Shown here piece after piece: positions 8,090-16,243 of a DNA stretch of 64,000 nt; within the stretch, counting starts at the first letter, position 1, and the number at the start of each line of letters is the position of its first letter. The position numbers and the translations under genes are program-made. Source of the stretch: Desulfomonilaceae bacterium (lineage in GTDB: Bacteria; Desulfobacterota; Desulfomonilia; Desulfomonilales; Desulfomonilaceae); NCBI GenBank assembly GCA_041662605.1, contig JBAZSD010000001.1:248001-312000 (forward strand). Direction: 5' to 3'. Under the pieces are notes generated by a model. That model ran no database searches and was not told the DNA's origin. It worked only from the letters and a program-made list of their open reading frames with translations.

Positions 8090-8290
8090 TCAATCCACAT
8101 TGAATAGTAGCTTGTCAGACTCTGAGGTGAAAATTTCTTCAGCTTTTATTAAGTCAGGCCCCACGTAGCGGTGATGAAAACGCCCATCGTCTGAAGACCT
8201 TATCAGGACAGTGAAATCATCAACTCCCATTTTGATGAGTCGCACAAAAGAGCCTCGGAGGCCGTCTGTTTGTTTCAAGATCTGGAACAT
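8090..8290 (-). CDS. Small hypothetical protein
   Basis: 66 residues with a mixed, soluble composition (MFQILKQTDGLRG start, DDGRFHHRYVGPDL middle). It lies 21 bp upstream of the SNase-like gene on the same strand, and the region has no better reading on the other strand. No family is recognised, and the ribosome site is weak, so it may be a real small gene of the purD operon or chance. Confidence 0.45.
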   Translation of the reverse strand: MFQILKQTDGLRGSFVRLIKMGVDDFTVLIRSSDDGRFHHRYVGPDLIKAEEIFTSESDKLLFNVD

Positions 8291-8453
8291 ATCACAACTA
8301 TATCACACGAATGGATTTGTGGAAAACTTGTACCCCCGGAAAATCATATTCAAACTGTTTTGCACACCTGATCACGCGCCGGACGATAATTGCCGTTCAA
8401 TAAAATCGTGTTTTAGTTTATGATATTTATGTTGAAATATATGGGACGCGGTT

Positions 8454-9209
8454 ATGCCACACATGAACAATGAAATTATAATTGAGACAAGAGATCTGGG
8501 GAAAGACTATTACGACGGAGACAGGGTGATACCTGCGCTTCGAGGCATAAATATTAAGATATATCGGGGTGAGATGGTAGCCATAATGGGCCCTTCAGGC
8601 TCAGGCAAATCGACACTGCTTTACGTTCTTGGATTACTCCATCCGCCAACATCGGGAATGTATTTATTCAAGGGCCAAAACATACTGGAGTTTTCAAAAG
8701 AGGAACAGGCCCATTTCCGAAACAGAGAACTTGGATTCGTTTTCCAGAGCTGTGATCTCCTGGCTAACTCTACCGTCTTTGAGAATTTGGAGCTTCCTTT
8801 GATATATGCTGAAGCTGATAAAACCATTCGCCGGGGAAAAATACTTCGCGCTCTTGAGCGAGTTGGGCTCTCACACCGGGTAGACCATTGGTCCAACAGA
8901 CTCTCCGGCGGTGAACGGCAAAGAGCCGCTATCGCCAGAGCGCTTGTGAACAATCCATCATTGATTTTGGGGGATGAACCTACCGGACAATTGGATCAGA
9001 AAAATACCGACATAGTGATTGAACAACTTAGAAATATCGCTCGTCAGGGATTTACCGTAGCGCTTGTAACCCACGAAGATGAAATAGGTCGGGCGTGTGA
9101 CAGAATTATCCGTATTCGAGACGGTATACTTGTTTCGGATGGATTCGAACCAAACTCCCTTGGCAACCCTGTCCCCACAGGACCAGAGCCAACCGTGTCC
9201 ATAACTTGA
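8454..9209 (+). CDS. ABC transporter ATPase, LolD/MacB type
   Basis: 251 residues with all ABC motifs: Walker A GPSGSGKS at 46-53, Q-loop VFQSCDLL, signature LSGGERQRAAIARAL, Walker B LILGDEPTGQLD and a VTHE switch. The order and wording place it in the LolD/MacB/FtsE group, which pairs with FtsX-like permeases to move lipoproteins, peptides or drugs. It stands alone: neighbours are on the minus strand and no permease is adjacent. The only MacB-like permease in the window is about 29 kb away (38231-39415, minus), so pairing is possible but unproven. The C-terminal 20 residues are proline/serine-rich and outside the core. Confidence 0.93.
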   Translation: MPHMNNEIIIETRDLGKDYYDGDRVIPALRGINIKIYRGEMVAIMGPSGSGKSTLLYVLGLLHPPTSGMYLFKGQNILEFSKEEQAHFRNRELGFVFQSCDLLANSTVFENLELPLIYAEADKTIRRGKILRALERVGLSHRVDHWSNRLSGGERQRAAIARALVNNPSLILGDEPTGQLDQKNTDIVIEQLRNIARQGFTVALVTHEDEIGRACDRIIRIRDGILVSDGFEPNSLGNPVPTGPEPTVSIT

Positions 9210-9276
9210 GCCAACGGTCCTCAGTACCGTACTTTCGCCAATTTGCGCCAAGGTAGAAACGTATCGTGCGATGGCT

Positions 9277-9585
9277 TCAGGACATGCACCCGCATGATGA
9301 ATCCGCAGCCTCGATATTCAGCGGATAGTTCATAACGACTGTATCCTTAACAAGAGTTATCAAGCCCTCTGATTCCAAAACTTTCAGGATCTCTGCACAA
9401 TTTTCCCACGACATTGAAAGGTATACAGGTAGAATGGCTTTGAAATCACTAAGGCGCTTTTGCGCTTCAAAAGCATACAGGGTCATTAACACCTGTTTGT
9501 GTATGAGGTCCAGATTCGAATTAGCCATCAAATCCATTATCGTTTCATTTTCCATTATAATGTTTCCAGCGCTAACGGTACACAT
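9277..9585 (-). CDS. Small winged-helix-like hypothetical protein
   Basis: 102 residues when started at the ATG at 9585, which has GGAG at a good distance; a longer form from 9597 is possible. The centre (NSNLDLIHKQVLMTLYAFEAQKRLSDFKAILPVY, then ILKVLESEGLITLVKDTVVM) looks like helices followed by a wing, as in small winged-helix DNA-binding or TrmB/ArsR-like proteins. The end carries CGC. I do not assign a function. It lies convergent with the ABC ATPase and is not obviously linked to it. Confidence 0.65.
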   Translation of the reverse strand: MCTVSAGNIIMENETIMDLMANSNLDLIHKQVLMTLYAFEAQKRLSDFKAILPVYLSMSWENCAEILKVLESEGLITLVKDTVVMNYPLNIEAADSSCGCMS

Positions 9586-9676
9586 AAAATTCTCCATGTT
9601 TTACGTAACGTGATTTTGCGTATTCAAATTTGATTTAATCATATCCATCCATATAGCAATAGCTTTGTCACAATCC

Positions 9677-10399
9677 CTATTGGCCAGACTTCGCAAATTT
9701 ACAGAATTCGAAATAACTCTGAGGTGTTCCTATGTCGAAAAATGGTCCCTGTTGTTCCAAACCAAACATTTTGCCTGTGTTGACAAATTTTGGAAACACT
9801 TCAGTTTCCATTGAAAAGGACTTCTGATTAGGAAGATCTGCAATAAATGTTTTGGACAGCAATGACATCCCTGCGTTAATAAGACCGGCGCCTGTTCTTC
9901 CTGCGTCCTTTTCATGAAAGCTTGTAACTAATCCATCGGGGCTTACGCCAACCGAGCCATACCTACCAGCGTCAGGGACTTTAAATAATGATATTGTGAC
10001 ATCAGCCTTTTTCAGGGCATGGAATGCACAGAATCGTTCAAGATCAATATCGAAGTAAGTGTCCCCATTGACAAGTAAAGTCGGTTCAGTAGCAAATTTC
10101 TGAGCGTTCCTTACAGCTCCACCCGTGCCCAGGGGTTCGGATTCATGAGAAAATTCTATGTCATAATCACGAAATTCTGCGCCGTTGAAATATGATTCGA
10201 TCTCATGAGCTTTATAGCCAACAAGTAGAACAAATTTTCTTACCCCTTTGGCCGCGAGGAGCCGAATTATGATTTCCAGAAAAGGTTTTCCAAGTACGTC
10301 GGCCATTGGCTTTGGCCGATCAGAAACTACTGACCGAAGCCTGGTTCCCATTCCACCTACGAGCACAAAAGCCTTAAAATCTAGTTTATTTTTAGACAT
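9677..10399 (-). CDS. Sugar-1-phosphate nucleotidyltransferase, HddC-like
   Basis: 240 residues of the nucleotidyltransferase (NTP_transferase) family. It starts with the G-x-G-x-R nucleotide loop (LVGGMGTRLR) and PKPMADVLGKPFLE, has the LVNGDTYFDID metal-binding aspartate, and GLINAGMSLL near the C-terminus. The closest known group is D-glycero-D-manno-heptose 1-phosphate guanylyltransferase (HddC), which makes GDP-heptose for cell-surface polysaccharides, but related GTases on mannose-type sugars cannot be excluded. It is the last gene of a three-gene run with the response regulator and ThiF-like genes (33 bp gap). Confidence 0.82.
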   Translation of the reverse strand: MSKNKLDFKAFVLVGGMGTRLRSVVSDRPKPMADVLGKPFLEIIIRLLAAKGVRKFVLLVGYKAHEIESYFNGAEFRDYDIEFSHESEPLGTGGAVRNAQKFATEPTLLVNGDTYFDIDLERFCAFHALKKADVTISLFKVPDAGRYGSVGVSPDGLVTSFHEKDAGRTGAGLINAGMSLLSKTFIADLPNQKSFSMETEVFPKFVNTGKMFGLEQQGPFFDIGTPQSYFEFCKFAKSGQ

Positions 10400-10431
10400 G
10401 CCCCAACGTTAACTCAGGTGAGCCACAATTC

Positions 10432-11190
10432 TTAACTAATTTGCTCGCAAACACAATGTGGGTTCGATTCTACCGGAACAACATGAAAGTGATTTTTCCA
10501 GGCGTCTATGACCAATATACCTGGAATCAAATTCGAGATGTCACCTGACAAAACCTTGAATGCCTCAGTGACCTGCACGGACGCCACCAACGACGCTACA
10601 GACGATAACACCCCTACAGTAGACGCTTTGGCATGGCCGGCCACACTTGTAGGGTCGGGCCAGATACACCTTAGGCACGGAGATTTTCCAGGAATGATCG
10701 TCATAACATTCCCTACTGTTTCTACAGCGCCACCAAAAATATAAGGAATTTTTGCTCTTAAGATAGCGTCGTTCACGATAAATCTGGTATGCGCATTGTC
10801 CAGAGCGTCCATCACGAGATCAATTCCCTGGACCAATCGTCCTACGTTGGTCTCGTCTATCTCCTGATTGACCGCTTCAATCTCCACGTTTGAGGCCATG
10901 GCCAAAAGATTTTTACGGGCCGCTTCAGCCTTGGTCAATCCCGTGAGGACGTCATCCTCGTTATACAGTATCTGCCGACTCAAATTATGTAGTTCGGGAG
11001 AGTCTCGATCGACTATCCTGAGAAAACCGACTCCAGCCCTTGCCAACAAAATGGAAATCACAGAACCTAACGCGCCTAGTCCGGCTACCAATATCCGAGA
11101 TTTTCGAATCCTTTCCTGGCCGGCGGCTCCTATCATTTGGAGGAGGACATGGCGGCTGTAACGGTCTGGAGGGTCAAGCATGAAGTTCAT
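10432..11190 (-). CDS. ThiF/MoeB/HesA-family E1-like adenylyltransferase
   Basis: 252 residues from the ATG at 11190. Landmarks: YSRHVLLQMIG start, GLGALGS nucleotide loop at 37-43, DRDSPELHNLSRQILY with the adenylation site, CLRCIWPDP with one CxxC of the zinc site and an HCVC tail for the second. Such proteins adenylate the C-terminus of a small ubiquitin-like carrier (MoaD, ThiS) for thiocarboxylate formation, but no carrier gene is nearby. The ATG is the last base of the upstream stop (TGATG), so translation is coupled to the response regulator. Substrate is unknown; MoeB, ThiF and TcdA-type roles are all possible. Confidence 0.9.
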   Translation of the reverse strand: MNFMLDPPDRYSRHVLLQMIGAAGQERIRKSRILVAGLGALGSVISILLARAGVGFLRIVDRDSPELHNLSRQILYNEDDVLTGLTKAEAARKNLLAMASNVEIEAVNQEIDETNVGRLVQGIDLVMDALDNAHTRFIVNDAILRAKIPYIFGGAVETVGNVMTIIPGKSPCLRCIWPDPTSVAGHAKASTVGVLSSVASLVASVQVTEAFKVLSGDISNLIPGILVIDAWKNHFHVVPVESNPHCVCEQIS

Positions 11191-11675
11191 CAATAAATGT
11201 AAGGCGGATTTGGGGGTTTGTCCAAATCGGCCCACGCTATCCCCAGTTGATCCCTGAAAAATGGTCCCAACCGTTCAAAAAGACGTTTCCAATGCGTGTG
11301 GCCATCTTCAAGTCCTTCCAATATTTCCGCTACATACTCCGGCAAATGGGCCAATTCATCCTTCGGGATGAATGAAACGGCTCCCAAACGTATCGATCTG
11401 TTCAACGAATCGGAGTTTATGGCGTGCGCCGTCAACATCGTCGCCGGCATACCCAATTGTCGGCTATGGGCTAATAATTCCAGGCCGTTGACTCCCATTA
11501 TATCCAAAATGATCAGATCAAATATGTTGTTTTGAATTAAATGGAGCGCTGTCTCAAAATTTCCCGCCACGAGAACTAGGCTCTCAGGAAACTCTTCTCT
11601 AATGACTTCCAGGATGTCGGGTTCGTCGTCGACAGCGAGGATTCGCTTGTCCTTTAGGATTGTATAGTCAAACAT
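11190..11675 (-). CDS. Stand-alone response regulator receiver domain
   Basis: 161 residues. A receiver domain fills residues 9-125: acidic pair VDDEPD at 15-20, phospho-acceptor D58 (LIILDIMG), T82 and K105 (FIPKDE). The last 40 or so residues (HTHWKRLFERLGPFFRDQLGIAW) are helical and are not a known output domain. It thus works by protein contact or as a phosphate carrier. The stop overlaps the start of the ThiF-like gene by one base. No histidine kinase is near, so its partner is unknown. It is the first gene of the response regulator, ThiF-like and nucleotidyltransferase run. Confidence 0.9.
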   Translation of the reverse strand: MFDYTILKDKRILAVDDEPDILEVIREEFPESLVLVAGNFETALHLIQNNIFDLIILDIMGVNGLELLAHSRQLGMPATMLTAHAINSDSLNRSIRLGAVSFIPKDELAHLPEYVAEILEGLEDGHTHWKRLFERLGPFFRDQLGIAWADLDKPPNPPYIY

Positions 11676-11724
11676 CCCGTATCTCCGTTGACTCGAATCA
11701 ATGAAACCGTCCGCCTAAAAAAAC

Positions 11725-11949
11725 CTACTCAATCGCCACGTTCACGTCAATATTTTCTATCATGTCTCCAGCCTTTAGCGTGTCCAATATGTTTTTGAGC
11801 ATATATTCCTTATAGTTATAATGTATTAGCTCTTTGTCGGATGGATTTTCATCCAGCCCTGTGATATAAAATCGCCATTGAAAAAATGGTGAGACCTTTG
11901 AGTGATGAGATTGCGTTACTGCATTATAATTGTTTTGTCTATCATACAC
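11725..11949 (-). CDS. Possible small hypothetical protein
   Basis: 74 residues, 49 bp upstream of the response regulator on the same strand. The charged C-terminal half (ITGLDENPSDKELIHYNYKEY, AGDMIENIDVNVAIE) looks protein-like, but there is no clear ribosome site and the 5' end overlaps the divergent exported-protein gene by about 45 bases. It may be the first gene of the operon or spurious. Confidence 0.3.
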   Translation of the reverse strand: MYDRQNNYNAVTQSHHSKVSPFFQWRFYITGLDENPSDKELIHYNYKEYMLKNILDTLKAGDMIENIDVNVAIE

Positions 11950-12480
11950 TGCTGGTTGGTTGTTCCTGACTGCGCTCGGGCTCAGGACTTCCCGTATTTA
12001 GCCCCAACGGCGCCTGAATTCGACTCAGCTACATCGGCAAGCAGGGGTCCAAGCAAGAATCCTAATTCTCAGGGGACAGGCCCTAAAATATCTCCCGTGA
12101 CGCCCCAAATAATGAAGGATTTTGGCTTTGGGCCTCCAACCGACGATACGCCAGAGCAAGTGGTATCGTCTCCTCCTGTAAGGCCCAAGAATGACCATTC
12201 CACAAACGGAAACCCCCATTCCCGGACAAATCCGCAATCTCAATTCAGACAGGATGCGCCACCGCCAGGAGGTCATCGCCCCATCGGCCCGGTTCAGCAA
12301 AGGCCAAGAGCCGATTGCTCCCAATACCCTGCTTTAATTGCAAATGCCCGTTCCGAGGCAGAGATGCAGATGACAGCAAGGTATTATCTGACATGTTTGC
12401 TGCAGGGAGGGGTGCCAGTTGAGAACGCTCGCGCTCAAGTGATCCAGACCATTGAGGCCGCTTTACGAGTGGGTCGTTGA
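11905..12480 (+). CDS. Exported proline-rich hypothetical protein
   Basis: About 191 residues from the ATG at 11905. A signal peptide is plain (MRLRYCIIIVLSIIHCWLVV, cleavage near ARA/QD). A low-complexity proline/serine/asparagine-rich linker follows (roughly residues 30-130), then a short helical C-terminal domain with two cysteines (DCSQYPALIANARSEAEMQ, RYYLTCLLQGG), which may form a disulfide in the periplasm. No family is recognised. It is a single gene, with an opposite-strand neighbour on each side. Confidence 0.7.
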   Translation: MRLRYCIIIVLSIIHCWLVVPDCARAQDFPYLAPTAPEFDSATSASRGPSKNPNSQGTGPKISPVTPQIMKDFGFGPPTDDTPEQVVSSPPVRPKNDHSTNGNPHSRTNPQSQFRQDAPPPGGHRPIGPVQQRPRADCSQYPALIANARSEAEMQMTARYYLTCLLQGGVPVENARAQVIQTIEAALRVGR

Positions 12481-12494
12481 TCATCCGGTGATGG

Positions 12495-12689
12495 TTATAA
12501 TTTTTTACGTTTGGCTTTAAAGTTCATCCAGATAAAATATGAAGTGACCCCAACCAATATAAGCCAAACAAGTATCAGACCGGTCAGCTCCCTCTGGCTA
12601 AAAATATCAGTCCAAATAAACCAAATGATCCCTACAGTCCAAATAAGAATCCAAAGTAATCCGTAATATGGACTCTTTATTTTTTTCAT
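12495..12689 (-). CDS. Small two-TM membrane protein
   Basis: 64 residues with two membrane spans (LLWILIWTVGIIWFIW and LTGLILVWLILVGVTSYFIW) joined by a short polar loop, and basic ends (MKKIK, KAKRKKL). AAAGGAA precedes the ATG at a good distance, which makes it likely to be real. No family is recognised. Confidence 0.6.
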   Translation of the reverse strand: MKKIKSPYYGLLWILIWTVGIIWFIWTDIFSQRELTGLILVWLILVGVTSYFIWMNFKAKRKKL

Positions 12690-12884
12690 CGAAAGTTCCT
12701 TTAAACACGATTATTTTTGGAGATAGAAAATTTTATTAAATTTCATATCGGATTCTTGTGGTATTCATGATTCATCAGGTGTCCCCACTATAAACAGCCT
12801 GCTGGGTCAAGGTCAACCTTACAAGTCAGAATTCATCCGAAAGGTCATTAAGTCAGCAAGAATACCGAGAGTTATGGAGTCAAA

Positions 12885-15272
12885 GTGAACCTCATTTTCG
12901 TCAATGTAAATCACGACGTCGGATATGAATCATCGGAAAGTATTCCAATTTCCCTTGGATACATATTGGCTTTTTTGCAAATAAACGGTTCCAAAGGAGT
13001 AATACTGGATGATCTGCAGGACCGCCCACTTGGGCTGACCGAACTCGAGTCCTGGATCAAAAGGATTCGACCGGGTGTCATCGGGTTTACGGCATATCAA
13101 AGCACAATGAATCGTATTCGTTTTTATGCGCGATATATAAAATCCAAACATAAAGAAATCTTTGTCGCCCTTGGTGGTCCCCAAATTGTCGGAATGCCCT
13201 CCTCCGCTCTTGAATACTTGCCTGACGTAGACTTTCTTGTCCACGGAGAAGGGGAGTTGGTGTTTCTGAACCTCGTCAATTCCATAAAAAACGGAAGCCC
13301 CTTTAACAGTGTGGCGGGGTTAAGTGGCCGGGAAAGTGGCGCCGTTTTTCACAATGCGGAAGGTCCCGTCCCCGGTGATGATCTGGACAATTATCCATCA
13401 CCGTATCTCACTCAGATCCTGAATGTTCAGGGCAAAGACACGGCCATACTGCTGTCATCCAGAGGATGCAGGCACAATTGTCTGTTTTGTATAACTCCGG
13501 GGGTTTGTAAAGGACGTATACGATATCATTCGGTATCCCGAGTGATTGAAGAAATGAGCGTGCTCAGCGAACAAGGCATTCAAAGGTTCTGGTTCGCTGA
13601 CCCCAATTTCACTGAGAACAAGAAAAGGACACTCGAGCTTCTCAATGAAAAAACACGACTTGGTATCAACACCCCCTTCTGGCTACAAACTAGATCAGAC
13701 CTCGTTGATGAGGAAATAATGGATTCTCTTAAGGCCGCCGGAGCTGATACCATCGCATTCGGTCTAGAATCCGGCAGTCCGGAAGTGCTCAAGAGAACCA
13801 AAAAAGGAATCTCGCTGGAAAGGGTAAGGGAAAATATAGCCTATGCCCAGTCAATCGGACTTGAAACCGAGCTTTTTACTATATTTGGGCTTCCCGGAGA
13901 GACGATAGATGACGCAAGGGCCACAATCAGTTTCGTTAAATCACTAAATGTACCGGTGGAATCCAATTCCGGTTCCCAACAGATGCAACTGTATTTCGGG
14001 TCGACTTATGAACGGAATTGCCGAGATTTTGGGTACAGACCAATAGAAAAATGGAGACCGGGCTATCTCTCCATCGGAGATCAATATGAAACTGACTCCA
14101 TGGATGCTCAGAATATACAAAAGGTGAGAAACCTTTGGGCTCTGGCCAACGAACAGCTCAGCCGAGATGTTTATTATAAGCAGCGTGTTTTTGAGGTGTT
14201 GGATTTCCTGTTAAACGCCAGGGAAGATTTAAAAGAGGAGCCAGAATATTATGTTTATGGGACTCTCGCTTCCAACGCTATAGAAGAATTCGACCTATTA
14301 AAAGATTTTCTAAACGGATTCAGAAATTTGGTTGGGGATGAGGAATCTGTCAGTGAATTGATATCAGGACTTATTTTGTTCCATGAAACCAATGAATCTT
14401 CTGACTCCTCTGATCGAATAATATTCGATTCAAGGAGTTACATGGGCGGAGTTCCTTTTACCGGTATCTCAGGCAAATATTGGGATGTTCTATTAGGTAG
14501 AGGGTTGCTGTTGCCGTCCTTTGAAGAAGGGCTACTTGGAGCCGTAGCAGGGCAGGATGTTAAATTTGAGTTCAGTTTTCCTCAAGACTACCTCCAGGCC
14601 GAGTTGCAAGGTAAGACAGTAGAAGTCCATGCAAAAATTCACAAAGTCTTTAAGACGTTGCAGCCCGAGTCGATAGAAGACGTCATAAGGCTGGCAAAGA
14701 AAAACCACTACGATTTTCAGGATCTGGATTTTTTGAGAACAGAAAATGAAATACTTTACTACCTGTGCCTCAGAGACGCGGACCATCAAACACTGCTACG
14801 AACACCAGGTCATTTCCTTGCGCTGACCCAAATGATGGCAAAACTGGATAAGCTCGAAATGGTTGCCCAATTGGCTGACCTAATTTCCGGTAAAATTCAC
14901 GCCCTGAACGCTGTAGCCGATACTCTGGCAGGCTCTGGGAAATTTGATCAGGCGCTAAAATATTATGAAGCAATAGGCCCTGCGATTCATTCGAATATTT
15001 TGAAAAGAGCCCGGATTCTTTTGAAACTCGACAAACCGGAACAGGCGTACAGCCTCCTTAAAAGCTCGCCGCAATCTCACGACTTCGATTTTCAAGAAAC
15101 CTTGTTCGACTGTCTCAAAACCAAGTCTTCGGACAGCGCTAATTTGTCGGCTCTTGAGAATCATGTCATGAACCTCAAAATGTTGGCGGCACTGGATAGA
15201 GAGGCTTTACCAAAACCGGGCAAACGTCCTCCCAAGCCAATAGTCCATGGGGCTTCACTCTTTGACGAGTAA
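12885..15272 (+). CDS. B12-binding radical SAM protein fused to trigger-factor-like PPIase and helical repeats
   Basis: 795 residues from a GTG behind GGAG. Residues 1-135 form a B12-binding-like domain (ISLGYILAFLQ, VIGFTAYQ, HGEGE) without the base-off DxHxxG histidine. The radical SAM cluster is C195, C199, C202 (SSRGCRHNCLFC), followed by FADPNF, IAFGLESGS and TIFGLPGET. About residues 520-592 match the FKBP-like PPIase domain of trigger factor: LLGRGLLLPSFEEGLLGAVAG, FPQDYL, ELQGKTVEVHAKIHKV; the tig gene in this window has the same blocks. Residues 610-770 look like TPR-type helical repeats. Radical SAM plus PPIase plus TPR is an unusual fusion, and the substrate is unknown. It is monocistronic. 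Confidence 0.9.
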   Translation: MNLIFVNVNHDVGYESSESIPISLGYILAFLQINGSKGVILDDLQDRPLGLTELESWIKRIRPGVIGFTAYQSTMNRIRFYARYIKSKHKEIFVALGGPQIVGMPSSALEYLPDVDFLVHGEGELVFLNLVNSIKNGSPFNSVAGLSGRESGAVFHNAEGPVPGDDLDNYPSPYLTQILNVQGKDTAILLSSRGCRHNCLFCITPGVCKGRIRYHSVSRVIEEMSVLSEQGIQRFWFADPNFTENKKRTLELLNEKTRLGINTPFWLQTRSDLVDEEIMDSLKAAGADTIAFGLESGSPEVLKRTKKGISLERVRENIAYAQSIGLETELFTIFGLPGETIDDARATISFVKSLNVPVESNSGSQQMQLYFGSTYERNCRDFGYRPIEKWRPGYLSIGDQYETDSMDAQNIQKVRNLWALANEQLSRDVYYKQRVFEVLDFLLNAREDLKEEPEYYVYGTLASNAIEEFDLLKDFLNGFRNLVGDEESVSELISGLILFHETNESSDSSDRIIFDSRSYMGGVPFTGISGKYWDVLLGRGLLLPSFEEGLLGAVAGQDVKFEFSFPQDYLQAELQGKTVEVHAKIHKVFKTLQPESIEDVIRLAKKNHYDFQDLDFLRTENEILYYLCLRDADHQTLLRTPGHFLALTQMMAKLDKLEMVAQLADLISGKIHALNAVADTLAGSGKFDQALKYYEAIGPAIHSNILKRARILLKLDKPEQAYSLLKSSPQSHDFDFQETLFDCLKTKSSDSANLSALENHVMNLKMLAALDREALPKPGKRPPKPIVHGASLFDE

Positions 15273-15308
15273 TTAACTCAGACCACTTATGGTGAGATCA
15301 AAGACCTC

Positions 15309-15323
15309 TTAGATTTAATCTAA
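15309..15323. promoter_or_regulatory. Palindrome upstream of the dienoyl-CoA operon
   Basis: TTAGATT-T-AATCTAA is a perfect 7-bp inverted repeat with a one-base centre, 22 bp before the ATG of the crotonase gene. Position and symmetry suit a repressor site. The cognate regulator is not identified; the TetR operator at 6122 has a different sequence. Confidence 0.45.
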
Positions 15324-15345
15324 TCTGACGCTTGGAGATTGAAAT

Positions 15346-16179
15346 ATGGATCAACAAACAGAAACAAAAAAAGACCTCGTTACTTATCATAGAGAAGGGG
15401 TCCTTGGTTTTATTACTCTTAACCGGCCCGAAAAACGCAACGCGATGAATTTGAGTCTTTGGGAATCGCTTGCTACGGCAATAGCTAAGGCTGAAGCTGA
15501 CCTGGAGGTTAGGGTCATATTGGTTAAGGGTCAAGGAAAGTCTTTTTGCGCTGGGCTTGACCTGAGTCCGGAAAATGATCTGATTCCAATGATAACAGGC
15601 AACCCATCGGCACAGCAGAAAGTGACTTTCTACAAGGTAGTAAGAAGAATCCAGGACTATCACACAAGATTGGAGCGACTGTCCCAACCAACGATTGCCT
15701 GTCTTCACGGGCACTGCCTCGGAGCTGGTCTGGAACTTGCCCTATGTTGCGACTTCAGGGTCTGCTCGTCTGAAACGATTTTTGGCCTACCTGAAGCTAC
15801 CCTGGCTATAATAACAGACGTGGGGGGCCTGCAGCGATTGCCCAAAGTAGTCGGCCAGGGTCATGCCAGAGAAATAGCCTTTCGTGGAAACAGGTTTGAC
15901 TCTCAGCACGCTCGTGATATCAACCTTGTTAATCATGTCTATCAGGACCAGACGATCATGGAGGCCGAGGCCATGAAAATCGCTGAAGAGATTGCAAGCA
16001 ACCCTCCCTTGGCGGTTCAGGGCGCAAAAGATGTTTTTCTGTATAACCAGCACGTCCCAATTGACCAGGCGCTTGATTTCAACGCTGCTCGATCATCAAT
16101 GATAATGCCTTCTGAAGATATCTTTGAGGCTTTCGCCGCATATATGCAGAAGAGAAAAGGAACTTTCAAAGGGGCTTGA
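15346..16179 (+). CDS. Enoyl-CoA hydratase/isomerase family, dienoyl-CoA isomerase-like
   Basis: 277 residues of the crotonase fold, cytoplasmic. The CoA-binding/oxyanion segments are visible: FITLNRPEKRNAMN, GKSFCAGLDL and HGHCLGAGLELALCCDFRV. The acids are the two family glutamates (GLEL, FGLPEATL) plus an aspartate in ITDVGGLQRLPKVVG; that DVG-LQRLP block is the mark of delta3,5-delta2,4-dienoyl-CoA isomerases. A GGAG site precedes the ATG. The next gene is a 2,4-dienoyl-CoA reductase homologue, so the pair probably handles double bonds during unsaturated or ring-derived fatty acyl-CoA oxidation. A plain enoyl-CoA hydratase activity cannot be excluded. Confidence 0.88.
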   Translation: MDQQTETKKDLVTYHREGVLGFITLNRPEKRNAMNLSLWESLATAIAKAEADLEVRVILVKGQGKSFCAGLDLSPENDLIPMITGNPSAQQKVTFYKVVRRIQDYHTRLERLSQPTIACLHGHCLGAGLELALCCDFRVCSSETIFGLPEATLAIITDVGGLQRLPKVVGQGHAREIAFRGNRFDSQHARDINLVNHVYQDQTIMEAEAMKIAEEIASNPPLAVQGAKDVFLYNQHVPIDQALDFNAARSSMIMPSEDIFEAFAAYMQKRKGTFKGA

Positions 16180-16243
16180 TCCGGCGCAAAGACCCCAATC
16201 TATTAGCCATTAAATCAAACATTTCCATTTCGAGGAGGAAAGA

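Noticed and set aside
15298..15714. 138-codon minus-strand frame at the crotonase gene start
   Set aside because: Shadow of the crotonase gene; no start site or family match.
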